21,490 nucleotides of DNA from Acidocella sp. 35-58-6 (lineage in GTDB: Bacteria > Pseudomonadota > Alphaproteobacteria > Acetobacterales > Acetobacteraceae): NCBI GenBank assembly GCA_002281005.1, contig NCFD01000002.1, positions 1 to 21,490 on the forward strand, written 5' to 3'. The position numbers and the translations under genes are program-made. The notes below the pieces were generated by a model that searched no databases, was not told the DNA's origin, and worked only from the letters and a program-made list of their open reading frames with translations. Within the stretch, counting starts at the first letter, position 1. The number at the start of each line of letters is the position of its first letter. Shown here piece by piece: positions 1 to 6,615 of this stretch.

Positions 1-51
1 GATCATCATCGCCAGCGCGATTACCAGAGGAGGCGCGTCTACGTCTATCAT
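1..51 (-). CDS. 5' end of a further gene in the transfer-type operon (partial)
   Basis: An ATG at 51 opens a frame that stays open for 17 codons to the window edge (MIDVDAPPLVIALAMMI). It overlaps the TGA of the upstream gene in an ATGA arrangement, the same tight coupling seen elsewhere here. In I-type conjugation regions traX is followed by the large polytopic traY/dotA gene, so this could be its start, but 17 residues do not identify a family. The call as a gene rests only on the overlap and the open frame. Confidence 0.45.
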   Translation of the reverse strand, partial: MIDVDAPPLVIALAMMI

Positions 52-629
52 CGTGGAAAAAATCCTTCCTCGGTTGATAGAAACTCTCGCCAGCCTGCGG
101 AGCGGCGCACTCTGATCTGAAAATTCAGCAGCGCATTGTAGAAGGCCACCAAAAAAAACAGAGTGAGGAATGGCAAAAACTCACAAGCCATCAACATGCG
201 CACCAGCGTATAGGGTTGGTCGATTGCAGAATGAATCCAAAAAATCACGCTGAGGACGGCAATAACCAGCGCGCCATACGACACCGTGAACGTCATACGC
301 CGGCGCTGTTCTAGACGTTGTTCCAAAGCTTCGGTTGAAATGCCGTAGGAAAACGCGGTCGCCTTGAGATCAAAGCCGCCGCTATCGTCGACCTTGAAGC
401 GGGTGTCGCGCTTCGGGGCGGTTCTCGTTTGATGCCAGAGCTTGCCGATCAGCCCCGCGCCCGACCAGACGCTCCTGCGGCCGAACCAATCTGCAGGCCC
501 GCCAGCCAGCCAGCCGACAGGCCGCATCACGCGCCCGATAAAAGGCCGTTTCTTGCGGCGAGAGCTGACCTTCGGCTGCGCCCGTTCGCTCTGGGGGTTC
601 TCAGCTTCAGGCAATTTGTCTGTTGCCAT
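48..629 (-). CDS. TraX-like two-helix conjugation membrane protein
   Basis: The protein has 193 residues. ATG 629 is chosen because GGGAG stands 8 bases upstream and the codon sits just after the stop of the DsbC-like gene; the longer frame upstream lies inside that gene. A basic, Pro-rich cytoplasmic N-terminus (residues 1-110, with SSRRKKR near 22-28) is followed by two hydrophobic segments at about 112-132 and 147-167, then a basic tail ending in GFFPR. Size, topology and position between a DsbC-type gene and another coupled gene recall TraX of IncI/Dot-Icm-like conjugation systems. That assignment is from memory of the family, not an alignment. If right, it acts in the inner membrane as part of the mating apparatus. 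It could also be an unrelated small membrane protein. Confidence 0.6.
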   Translation of the reverse strand: MATDKLPEAENPQSERAQPKVSSRRKKRPFIGRVMRPVGWLAGGPADWFGRRSVWSGAGLIGKLWHQTRTAPKRDTRFKVDDSGGFDLKATAFSYGISTEALEQRLEQRRRMTFTVSYGALVIAVLSVIFWIHSAIDQPYTLVRMLMACEFLPFLTLFFLVAFYNALLNFQIRVRRSAGWREFLSTEEGFFPR

Positions 630-633
630 CGGT

Positions 634-1677
634 TCAGCTCCCGATCGCAGCGACGAAGGCTTGCACATCCTGCGGCACACCGACGAGTTGCCCCTCTGAC
701 CCGTCTGCCTTGCGCCAGAAAAAGGTCGGGGTCGCCTGCAGACCAATCGCCTGCGCGATCAGCATGTTGTTTTTCAGTTTGCCCACGGCATTGCTCGATG
801 GTGGGTTGGCTTCGCTTCCCGTTTCCCACGCCGTGACAATTTGCTCTGGCGGATCGCTCAACAGAGCCATCGCGCTTTTTGTGCTTTGGCCGCCGTCCTC
901 GCCGTCCAGGATTGTCAGCGGGATTACCGAAATCTCGATCTGATTTGCCTCTGCAAATGGCTTGAGCATCTGGAAGGCTCGGATCGAGTAGATGCATTGC
1001 GGATCGATCAACATGAACAGATGCTTTCTGGGATTATCGCCGATCGTCCCGAAAGTGGCATTTTGAACCAAGGGCAGCGCCGCCTCGGGCGATGTCTGCG
1101 GACCATCTGGCCCATTCACCTCAACTGTGGGGATGGCTCCGGGTATGTCTGCGACTTCTGTTTTGGTGATGTTCTTCCCAGAAGCGTCCCACAAAACGCC
1201 GGGTATGACCCGCTGACTATCCGGCGTTGCGTAGAAGACCTGAAACATTGAACCGCTTCGAACGAAATAACCCTCCAGGCCATGAACAGCGCCAATATCC
1301 GTGATATTGCCGGCGGCAACCGCCTTCAGCTGCGCCAAGGTCATCTCGATGGGAACCCCCGACACTCCGGCGCTTCCATCGGGCGTCACGTCGAACAGCA
1401 TGAATTGATTGCCGCTGCGCGCGGCAATCTGGTGCATGCCATTTGCGGCGCCCAGATCTGTAATCGTGGCGCCGACGCTTGCGATATGCAGCACGAATGG
1501 CACGCCAGCTAAGGCCGCCGGTAGTACGGTCGGCGAAGCAGGTGCCGGCGGTCCGCTCGGCGCCTGTTGCGCATTGCCTGAGAATGCTATCGGGCCGGCC
1601 ACTGCGCAATGCGGATTTGCGGCAGCCAGTGTCGGGAAGACAAAAACGGATGCGAGACCAAGTACAACGGAACGCAT
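634..1677 (-). CDS. DsbC/DsbG-type exported thioredoxin-fold protein with CxxS active site
   Basis: This 347-residue protein has an N-terminal signal peptide (1-19, ending LAAA) and a C-terminal thioredoxin-like domain from about residue 215. That domain contains DPQCIYS (C228, S231) where DsbC has CxxC, and a cis-proline motif ATPTF (P317). The second active-site Cys is Ser, so it cannot make the usual intramolecular disulfide; CxxS proteins of this fold typically act as monothiol isomerases or trap mixed disulfides. The region before it holds two similar segments (72-108 and 125-161), a duplication of the DsbC-like N-terminal part. AGAGGAG lies 6 bases before the ATG. It probably acts in the periplasm on disulfide-containing transfer proteins, as TrbB-type DsbC homologues do on IncI plasmids; the link to conjugation is inference from the neighbours. 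Confidence 0.8.
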   Translation of the reverse strand: MRSVVLGLASVFVFPTLAAANPHCAVAGPIAFSGNAQQAPSGPPAPASPTVLPAALAGVPFVLHIASVGATITDLGAANGMHQIAARSGNQFMLFDVTPDGSAGVSGVPIEMTLAQLKAVAAGNITDIGAVHGLEGYFVRSGSMFQVFYATPDSQRVIPGVLWDASGKNITKTEVADIPGAIPTVEVNGPDGPQTSPEAALPLVQNATFGTIGDNPRKHLFMLIDPQCIYSIRAFQMLKPFAEANQIEISVIPLTILDGEDGGQSTKSAMALLSDPPEQIVTAWETGSEANPPSSNAVGKLKNNMLIAQAIGLQATPTFFWRKADGSEGQLVGVPQDVQAFVAAIGS

Positions 1678-1733
1678 GGCTAACTCCTCTGTGATGAGAG
1701 GAGCATCCGCTCTACAAATGCGAATGGCCGAGC

Positions 1734-2186
1734 TTAATTGTTGAAAATCCCAAAGAGATTGTGAAGGTGAAGTCTCCGAATTCTCTTCTCCTTGGAGCCC
1801 CTACCAGATTTCCGCATTCCGGATGAACCCAGTTCGCCAACCTCGGCTTCGCGTTCATCCAACAGCATCACCAGCTCGCGAAAAATATCAGTGTCTTGAT
1901 AGTCGGTAGCGCGTGCGCGATATTTCAGCACCCGAAGTTTTTCATTAAAACCTTCCCGATTTTTCACTGGCGAGGACCGTATTCGATACAAAGTAGCAAG
2001 CAATTGGCCCTGAACGGATAGCAATTTCTCGGAAGAATTGTTGGACAGAGTTAGAGCATCCTCCTCGGAAATAAGCGATTCTTTCGAGCTTTGCAGAACC
2101 CAGAATTCTTCGCATGCATGCAATAGCGGGTCACTCGCTATTCGGCCGGCTTCCTCTGGTGTGGCCTTGCGGTTGACATCGAACAT
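1734..2186 (-). CDS. Hypothetical protein, first gene of the transfer-type operon
   Basis: A 150-residue protein that I do not recognise. A GTG at 2216 would give 10 more residues, but ATG 2186 is preferred because GGAGG lies five bases upstream. The sequence is hydrophilic and probably mostly helical, with an acidic segment (TDIFRELVMLLDEREAEVGE, about 110-129) and a basic C-terminal stretch (KSGRGSKEKRIRR). There is no signal peptide, membrane segment or Cys motif. It lies 56 bp upstream of the DsbC-like gene on the same strand and may head the operon. Codon use is less GC-biased than in the metal genes further right, consistent with a separate origin. Confidence 0.6.
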   Translation of the reverse strand: MFDVNRKATPEEAGRIASDPLLHACEEFWVLQSSKESLISEEDALTLSNNSSEKLLSVQGQLLATLYRIRSSPVKNREGFNEKLRVLKYRARATDYQDTDIFRELVMLLDEREAEVGELGSSGMRKSGRGSKEKRIRRLHLHNLFGIFNN

Positions 2187-2440
2187 CCATGCCTCCAACC
2201 GCCTTCGCGGTTCCACTTCGATGGCGGCCTTCGCTTACGTAGGAGTTCCCCTGCAAGCCCAAGCAGAATCACGAAATTCCACAACGCCGGCCAAATTAAG
2301 TTCAAATCCTAGCCAATTACGAAAGATGCGAAGTCCTGAACGCTTACCCAATTTAAACCTGCTTTAATATTCCCGATCAAGTGCATTAAGCGCGCCCACA
2401 AAATTAACGTCTAGTGAGCCATCGCGTCCAATCACGTTTA

Positions 2441-2470
2441 AGGTGTAAAGGATAGCAATCCTTCACACCT
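2441..2470. promoter_or_regulatory. Near-perfect 13-bp inverted repeat, candidate operator or RNA hairpin
   Basis: AGGTGTAAAGGAT (2441-2453) and ATCCTTCACACCT (2458-2470) are reverse complements except for one position, with a four-base centre AGCA. There is no T-run on either side, so it is unlikely to be an intrinsic terminator. It ends one base before the ATG of the small ORF at 2472, which suggests a protein-binding site or a hairpin controlling that ORF. Confidence 0.5.
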
Positions 2471-2471
2471 C

Positions 2472-2606
2472 ATGGAATCCCTTTCTTTCCTGGAAGACTG
2501 GTTTTTAGAATTGTTAATCCGATGCAAGCGTGTTCCAAAAGTATGCCGCCAGTATGACGTGAAACCGGAACGAGTAGTTTTAATCAAGTCCGCCTTTTTC
2601 CGTTAA
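2472..2606 (+). CDS. Small ORF of 44 codons, possible helix-turn-helix peptide
   Basis: ATG 2472 to TAA 2604-2606 encodes 44 residues starting MESLSFLEDWFLELL and ending SAFFR. The middle part (PKVCRQYDVKPERVVLI, residues 22-38) has the look of a short two-helix or helix-turn-helix segment after an amphipathic N-terminal helix. No convincing ribosome binding site is visible; the space just upstream is filled by the inverted repeat, so initiation would have to be structured or leaderless. Codon use is AT-rich like the surrounding interval. It may be a real small regulator, the surviving N-terminus of a longer decayed gene, or chance. Confidence 0.3.
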   Translation: MESLSFLEDWFLELLIRCKRVPKVCRQYDVKPERVVLIKSAFFR

Positions 2607-2909
2607 CGACGGATGTTAAAGATTGTCACTCCCTGCTTTCTTGGAACTTTATTTGCCGCTCTGCACAGATATTGAGCACCGGATTCGTGTGTGTTCTTAA
2701 AGATTCTTCACAATAAAATTTCAGCGATGTGACAGGCTCTGCCGGTGTGGGGATAAGTCGTTACAGAAAATTTAGGAAACTGAACGAGACCTATTCGTCC
2801 ATCTCAATCGGGTAAAAAGTGCTAATAATTTAGGCGCGTCACAAGCCATTCTCGATCATGCCATCCGGAGCTCGACAGATGGGCATGCGGGAATTCTTCA
2901 GACGCTGAT

Positions 2910-3179
2910 CTAACCCACCACGAAGGCCACATAGCCCCGCCGGCGCCTCTTCCTGGCCAGTAGCTGGAGGCTTGCCGACGCCGATGCAAAATCGCCGTGT
3001 AGTTCTTCGCGCTGCTTCCCGCCGGTCCCTATGCGGCCCCAATACCGCATCAGCACGGCATTGCCGAAAAGATCGGCGGTCACCGACAAAGCGTAAAAAC
3101 GCCGCTCGTTATGCTCCGGCCGGACGCGTCTCAGCATCAACGGCTCCGAAGAATCCCATCGAAAAGCCTCGCTGTGCAT
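2910..3179 (-). CDS. Stand-alone WGR-domain protein
   Basis: The protein has 89 residues and consists almost entirely of a WGR domain. Strands with LMLRRVRPEHNERRFY are followed by the signature RYWGRIGTGGK (W47, G48, R49), then the usual helix with many Ala and Ser and a basic stretch ARKRRRRGY. WGR domains occur in poly(ADP-ribose) polymerases and MolR-type regulators and are thought to bind nucleic acid. Short single-domain versions are common on alphaproteobacterial plasmids; their role is not established. ATG 3179 is chosen over the upstream in-frame start at 3215 because AGGAGA stands 7 bases before it. It is transcribed toward the AT-rich interval. Confidence 0.85.
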   Translation of the reverse strand: MHSEAFRWDSSEPLMLRRVRPEHNERRFYALSVTADLFGNAVLMRYWGRIGTGGKQREELHGDFASASASLQLLARKRRRRGYVAFVVG

Positions 3180-3253
3180 CCGTTGTTCTCCTCGCGCCGG
3201 AATTGGCAGTCGCAATCATACGTCGGTTCAATGAGCGTGAGCCGAGTCGATTA

Positions 3254-3321
3254 GGAATCGCGGTGATTCCCAAATTGCATGGCTTAGGCGCGCTCACGGT
3301 GGTGGATCGATAACGTCGATC
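3254..3321. repeat. Pair of short perfect palindromes
   Basis: GGAATC-GCGGT-GATTCC (3254-3270) and GATCGA-TAACG-TCGATC (3305-3321) are perfect six-base inverted repeats, each with a five-base centre, lying in the gap between the WGR gene and the next plus-strand gene. They could be operators or a partition-type site, or chance; six-base arms alone are weak evidence. Confidence 0.25.
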
Positions 3322-3459
3322 ATCGGCCACAATGGGAGTTGGATCGCAGGTCCCCGCCCAGTGGGATATCCACAGTCAGCTATGAAGAAGTCTCGACGTT
3401 TCAGGCACTCACTTTTCGATGTCATTTTCGCCCATTTGTTGTACATTCGGACGAGCGCA

Positions 3460-3723
3460 ATGAACGTGGCAAATTCTATGACAGCGACTTGTGGCCAGAC
3501 CCGACACGATAATATCGAGCCCTTCGCGCGCGCGATTTGCGAGCGAGAACTTCGCAGCATGCCGGACACGCCACTTGCCTGGCTACCTGTCCTCGTTGAG
3601 CGCTTTTGGCCGGTCATTGCTTCCGAGCTCGTAGCTGGATTACGAAATGACGATGGCGATTTGGTTCCGCATCCCGTGTCTGTCGGCCTCACCGCATGGG
3701 AGGATTGGCTCGATAGCCAATAA
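3460..3723 (+). CDS. Small hypothetical protein
   Basis: An 87-residue protein of unknown function. The frame stays open from 3361, but residues from about TRHDNIEPFARAICERELR onward look like the protein core: an amphipathic helix, then LAWLPVLVERFWPVIASELVAGL, a Trp-rich helical part, and a C-terminus ending AWEDWLDSQ. The start is uncertain. ATG 3460 has a weak GGA 8 bases upstream; ATG 3478 and ATG 3382 are alternatives, none with a good Shine-Dalgarno. Its 3' end overlaps the convergent regulator gene by 35 bp. No membrane segment or signal peptide is evident. Confidence 0.5.
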   Translation: MNVANSMTATCGQTRHDNIEPFARAICERELRSMPDTPLAWLPVLVERFWPVIASELVAGLRNDDGDLVPHPVSVGLTAWEDWLDSQ

Positions 3724-4414
3724 GGGGGGCAGGTTCGGCCGCCACACCCTCAACCGGCAATCCCGACGCCTTCCATTCGGGCAGGCCATCCACCAGCCGT
3801 CTCGCCGTGAACCCCTGCGCGCGTAGCATGGCCACCGCCTCAAACGAAAGCACACAGTAGGGGCCGCGGCAGTACGCCACGACCTCCCGGTCATGCGGCA
3901 GATCGGCCAGATGCCGCTCTAGTTGGGGGAAGGGAATGTTGAGAGCACCCGGAACATGGCCGAGGCGAAACTCATCCTCTGGCCTGACATCGAGCACCGT
4001 CACCAGCCCGTCGCGTAGCCGGGCGGCCAGATCCTCACGGGAGACAGGCTCCAGTTCATCGCGCGCCCGGAAATAGGCCGCCATCACCCGCTCGATCTCC
4101 GCAGCATTGCGCTCGCCCACGCGCCCCAGGGCGTGCAGCAGTTGCACGATCTCAGCGTCCCCCGCCAGGCTGTAGAGCATCCGCTTGCCGTCCCGCCGCG
4201 GCCCGACCAGTCGCGCGCGGCGCAGGATTTGCAGGTGGCGGGAGGTGTTGGCGAAGGTGAGACCGGCCCGGGCAGCCAGCTCCTCAACGCTGCGCTCACC
4301 CTGGCCGAGCGCCTCCAGCAGCTCCAGTCGGTGCGCATGGCCGAGCGCCTGCGCGATCTCTGCGAGGCACATGAATACGGTCTGCTTCGGTCCTTGGCTT
4401 GACAGCTCTCTCAT
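3689..4414 (-). CDS. ArsR-type regulator fused to a rhodanese domain
   Basis: In this 241-residue protein, residues 12-95 form an ArsR-type winged helix (HRLELLEAL, then LTFANTSRHLQILRRARLV as the recognition region, then the wing DGKRMLYSL). Residues 125-220 form a rhodanese domain with LDVRPEDEFRLGHVPGALNIP and the active-site loop YCRGPYC (C182, C187). ArsR metal-site cysteines of the CxC type are absent. Rhodanese Cys carries persulfide, so the protein can plausibly sense sulfane sulfur through its own enzyme-like domain. It is divergent from a persulfide dioxygenase-type gene with an inverted repeat between them, so repression of that operon and of itself is the likely role (inference). 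ATG 4414 has no strong Shine-Dalgarno; the next Met (4372) would cut into the fold. Confidence 0.9.
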   Translation of the reverse strand: MRELSSQGPKQTVFMCLAEIAQALGHAHRLELLEALGQGERSVEELAARAGLTFANTSRHLQILRRARLVGPRRDGKRMLYSLAGDAEIVQLLHALGRVGERNAAEIERVMAAYFRARDELEPVSREDLAARLRDGLVTVLDVRPEDEFRLGHVPGALNIPFPQLERHLADLPHDREVVAYCRGPYCVLSFEAVAMLRAQGFTARRLVDGLPEWKASGLPVEGVAAEPAPLIGYRANPPMR

Positions 4415-4425
4415 ATCACGGAATC

Positions 4426-4445
4426 ATTCACGAGATTGATTGAAT
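4426..4445. promoter_or_regulatory. Candidate operator ATTCA-N10-TGAAT
   Basis: ATTCA (4426-4430) and TGAAT (4441-4445) form an inverted repeat 20 bp long centred between the divergent ArsR-rhodanese gene (starting 4414) and the MBL gene (starting 4488). ArsR-family sulfur regulators such as BigR and SqrR bind ATTC/GAAT-type inverted repeats, which makes this the best operator candidate. The assignment is by position and motif only. Confidence 0.5.
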
Positions 4446-4487
4446 AATAACTGCCACGGCGTCGTCAAGTCCTCCTGGAGCCAGATC

Positions 4488-5228
4488 ATGATCCTGCGTC
4501 AGTTTCTGCACACCGATCCAATCGCAATCTCCTACCTCTTCGGCTGCGGCGGACGCGCTTCCTGCGCGGTCGTTGACCCGGTTGGCGATCCGGGCCCCTA
4601 TCTGCGCGCCGCCGAAGAGACCGGGATGAGGATTCTCTTCGTGATCGACACGCATCTGCACGCCGATCATCGCTCAGCCGGCCGCGCGCTCGCCGATGCG
4701 GCAGGCGCCGAATATGTCCTGCATGGCTCGGCCGAGGTGTCTTTCCCAGCCCGGGTTGTCGATGATGGCGAACGGCTCACGCTGGGCAATGTCGTGGTGG
4801 ATGTGCTTCACACGCCGGGGCACACGCCGGAGCATGTCTGCCTGTTGGTGACCGACAAGACCCGCGCCGATGTGCCCTGGTTCGTCCTGACCGGGCATAC
4901 GCTGATGGTTGGCGATGTTGGGCGGACCGAACTGGCAAGCGATGCCGCGGCGGGCGCACGGATCTTGTTCGGCTCGCTGCGGCGTCTGAAGGCGCTGCCC
5001 GATCATGTCGAGGTCTTACCGGGGGCGTTCGCAGGCTCGGTGTGTGGCCGGAGGTTGAGCGGCAAGCCAGTTTCCACGATCGGCTTCGAGCGCCGCCACA
5101 ACGCCGCGTTCCGTATCGATGACGAGGAGGAATTCATCGCCTTCATGCTGCAGGACATTCCGCCCGCGCCGCCACAGGCGGCGGAACTGCGGGCATTGAA
5201 CGCTGGTCTGCACGTCGTAGCAGGGTGA
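4488..5228 (+). CDS. Persulfide dioxygenase-type metallo-beta-lactamase-fold protein
   Basis: The 246-residue protein has the MBL metal motif THLHADH (H56, H58, D60, H61), the second-shell motif TPGHTPEH (H112) and VGDVGRTEL (141-149), the last typical of ETHE1/CstB-type persulfide dioxygenases. Those enzymes oxidise glutathione or CoA persulfide to sulfite with mononuclear iron. Where they usually have a GD metal-ligand motif, this protein reads LTGHTLM (H137); and the usual Pro-Ala-His-Gly-Ala-Gly-Ser near the end reads PGAFAGS. ATG 4488 is chosen because GGAG stands 8 bases upstream; a TTG 16 codons earlier lacks support. It overlaps the MFS gene by GTGA. Context points to sulfane-sulfur detoxification in the cytoplasm, with the exact activity open. 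Confidence 0.85.
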   Translation: MILRQFLHTDPIAISYLFGCGGRASCAVVDPVGDPGPYLRAAEETGMRILFVIDTHLHADHRSAGRALADAAGAEYVLHGSAEVSFPARVVDDGERLTLGNVVVDVLHTPGHTPEHVCLLVTDKTRADVPWFVLTGHTLMVGDVGRTELASDAAAGARILFGSLRRLKALPDHVEVLPGAFAGSVCGRRLSGKPVSTIGFERRHNAAFRIDDEEEFIAFMLQDIPPAPPQAAELRALNAGLHVVAG

Positions 5229-6463
5229 ACGCCCTTATGGATGCCCAACCGGCGACGATTCGCCTTGGCCTGCGCGAGAACTGGCGGCAATTCACCCTGC
5301 TGGTAATCATCAACGCCTTTGTCGGCGGCATGGTCGGGCTGGAGCGGACCGTCGTTCCGCTCATCGGGTCTGAGCAGTTCGGAATCGCCTCCGCCACCAT
5401 CGTGGTGTCGTTCATTGTCAGCTTCGGTGTGGTCAAGGCGCTCGCCAACCTGGTCTCGGGTCACTTCGCAGACATATACGGCCGCAAACACATGCTGGTG
5501 CTCGGTTGGCTCGTCGGTCTGCCCGTGCCATTCATGATCGCGTGGGCGCCAAGCTGGGGCTGGGTGATCGCGGCCAATGCGCTGCTCGGGATCAACCAGG
5601 GCTTCGCCTGGTCAATGACCGTGATCATGAAGGTCGATCTCGTCGGCCCCAAATCGCGCGGGCTGGCCGTGGGCCTCGATGAGTTCGCGGGTTACCTCGC
5701 GGTCGGCGTGACCGCCTTCCTCACGGGCTATATCGCGCAGCGTCACGGCTTGCGGCCGGACCCGTTCTTCCTGGGCATGGGCTACGCCGTGCTTGGGCTT
5801 GGCCTGTCCGTCTTGCTGGTGAGGGACACGCGACACCACGTTGGTGTGGAGGTGTCCAGCCATGGTACGGCGGCGGAGGCAACCAGCTTCTGGACGATCT
5901 TCCGCCACACGTCATTTGGAGATCGCAACCTGTTCGCGGCGTCGCAGGCAGGCCTTGTGAATAATCTGAACGACGGCATGAGCTGGGGCATCTTCCCTCT
6001 GTTTTTCACGGCCTTTGGCCTGGGGATCGAGCGAGTTGGTATCCTCAAGGCGGTCTATCCGGCGGTGTGGGGCGTGCTGCAAATCGTGACCGGGCCGCTC
6101 AGCGATCGCTGGGGCCGCAAGGGTCTCATCGTCGCCGGCATGTGGGTGCAGGCGGCGGCCTTGTTTCTGACGGCCTCGGCGCGTGGCTTCGGCTGGTGGT
6201 TCCTCGCCAGCATCTTGCTCGGCCTCGGCACGGCGATGGTCTACCCGACGTTGATCGCGTCGGTGTCGGATGCGTCGCATCCCACCTGGCGGGCGCGATC
6301 GCTTAGTGTGTACCGGTTTTGGCGCGATCTCGGCTACGCGATCGGTGCGCTTTCCGCAGGGATCATGACCGATCTCTTCGGTGCCGCCGTGGCGATTGCA
6401 GCCATCGGCGCGCTCACATTCACATCGGGTGCGATCGTCGCCGTGGCAATGCGAGAGAGATGA
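5225..6463 (+). CDS. MFS transporter of the sulfur-defence operon
   Basis: This 412-residue protein has about 12 hydrophobic segments in two halves. Motif A appears between TM2 and TM3 (GHFADIYGRKH, 79-89) and its copy in the second half (GPLSDRWGRKG). The loop GPKSRGLAVGLDEFAGYLAVG before TM5 is distinctive. GTG 5225 overlaps the TGA of the persulfide dioxygenase-type gene, suggesting translational coupling; ATG 5237 is an alternative start. MFS members give no substrate by sequence alone. Coupling to an enzyme expected to make sulfite suggests export of sulfite, thiosulfate or a related anion, but this is inference from context. Confidence 0.85.
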   Translation: MNALMDAQPATIRLGLRENWRQFTLLVIINAFVGGMVGLERTVVPLIGSEQFGIASATIVVSFIVSFGVVKALANLVSGHFADIYGRKHMLVLGWLVGLPVPFMIAWAPSWGWVIAANALLGINQGFAWSMTVIMKVDLVGPKSRGLAVGLDEFAGYLAVGVTAFLTGYIAQRHGLRPDPFFLGMGYAVLGLGLSVLLVRDTRHHVGVEVSSHGTAAEATSFWTIFRHTSFGDRNLFAASQAGLVNNLNDGMSWGIFPLFFTAFGLGIERVGILKAVYPAVWGVLQIVTGPLSDRWGRKGLIVAGMWVQAAALFLTASARGFGWWFLASILLGLGTAMVYPTLIASVSDASHPTWRARSLSVYRFWRDLGYAIGALSAGIMTDLFGAAVAIAAIGALTFTSGAIVAVAMRER

Positions 6464-6615
6464 TATCTCCGTCGAAGCTCGTCCCGTAGGGGAAACGTCG
6501 GCGCCTCCTGGCGTCACGAATACTTCACAATGCCCGTACTGGCCCCAGCCGGCTGGCGTGGCCTATCCATCGGCAATGGCAATACCTTCCGCCAGCCAAC
6601 CGAGAGAGCACACGG

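Larger units (their letters stand above)
2187..2909. other. AT-richer intergenic region of about 0.7 kb
   Basis: This stretch lacks long ORFs and is visibly richer in A and T than the rest, with runs such as TTTAATATTC near 2363 and AATAAAATTT near 2711. It holds the inverted repeat at 2441-2470 and the 44-codon ORF at 2472-2606, annotated separately. No iterons, tRNA or clear transposon ends were seen. Its place between two minus-strand backbone-like genes would suit a control region or transfer origin, but nothing in the sequence proves either. Confidence 0.5.

Noticed and set aside
2748..2759. DnaA-box-like TGTGGGGATAAG
   Set aside because: It has two extra bases relative to the TGTGGATAA consensus and stands alone, so it does not support an origin.
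3294..3692. A 132-residue minus-strand frame
   Set aside because: It covers the small unknown plus-strand gene and the gap before it, with no motif and no good ribosome binding site. Which of the two strands is coding is not certain, but the plus-strand product looks more protein-like.
5912..6517. A 201-residue minus-strand frame
   Set aside because: Antisense to the MFS gene; composition is typical of a shadow frame.
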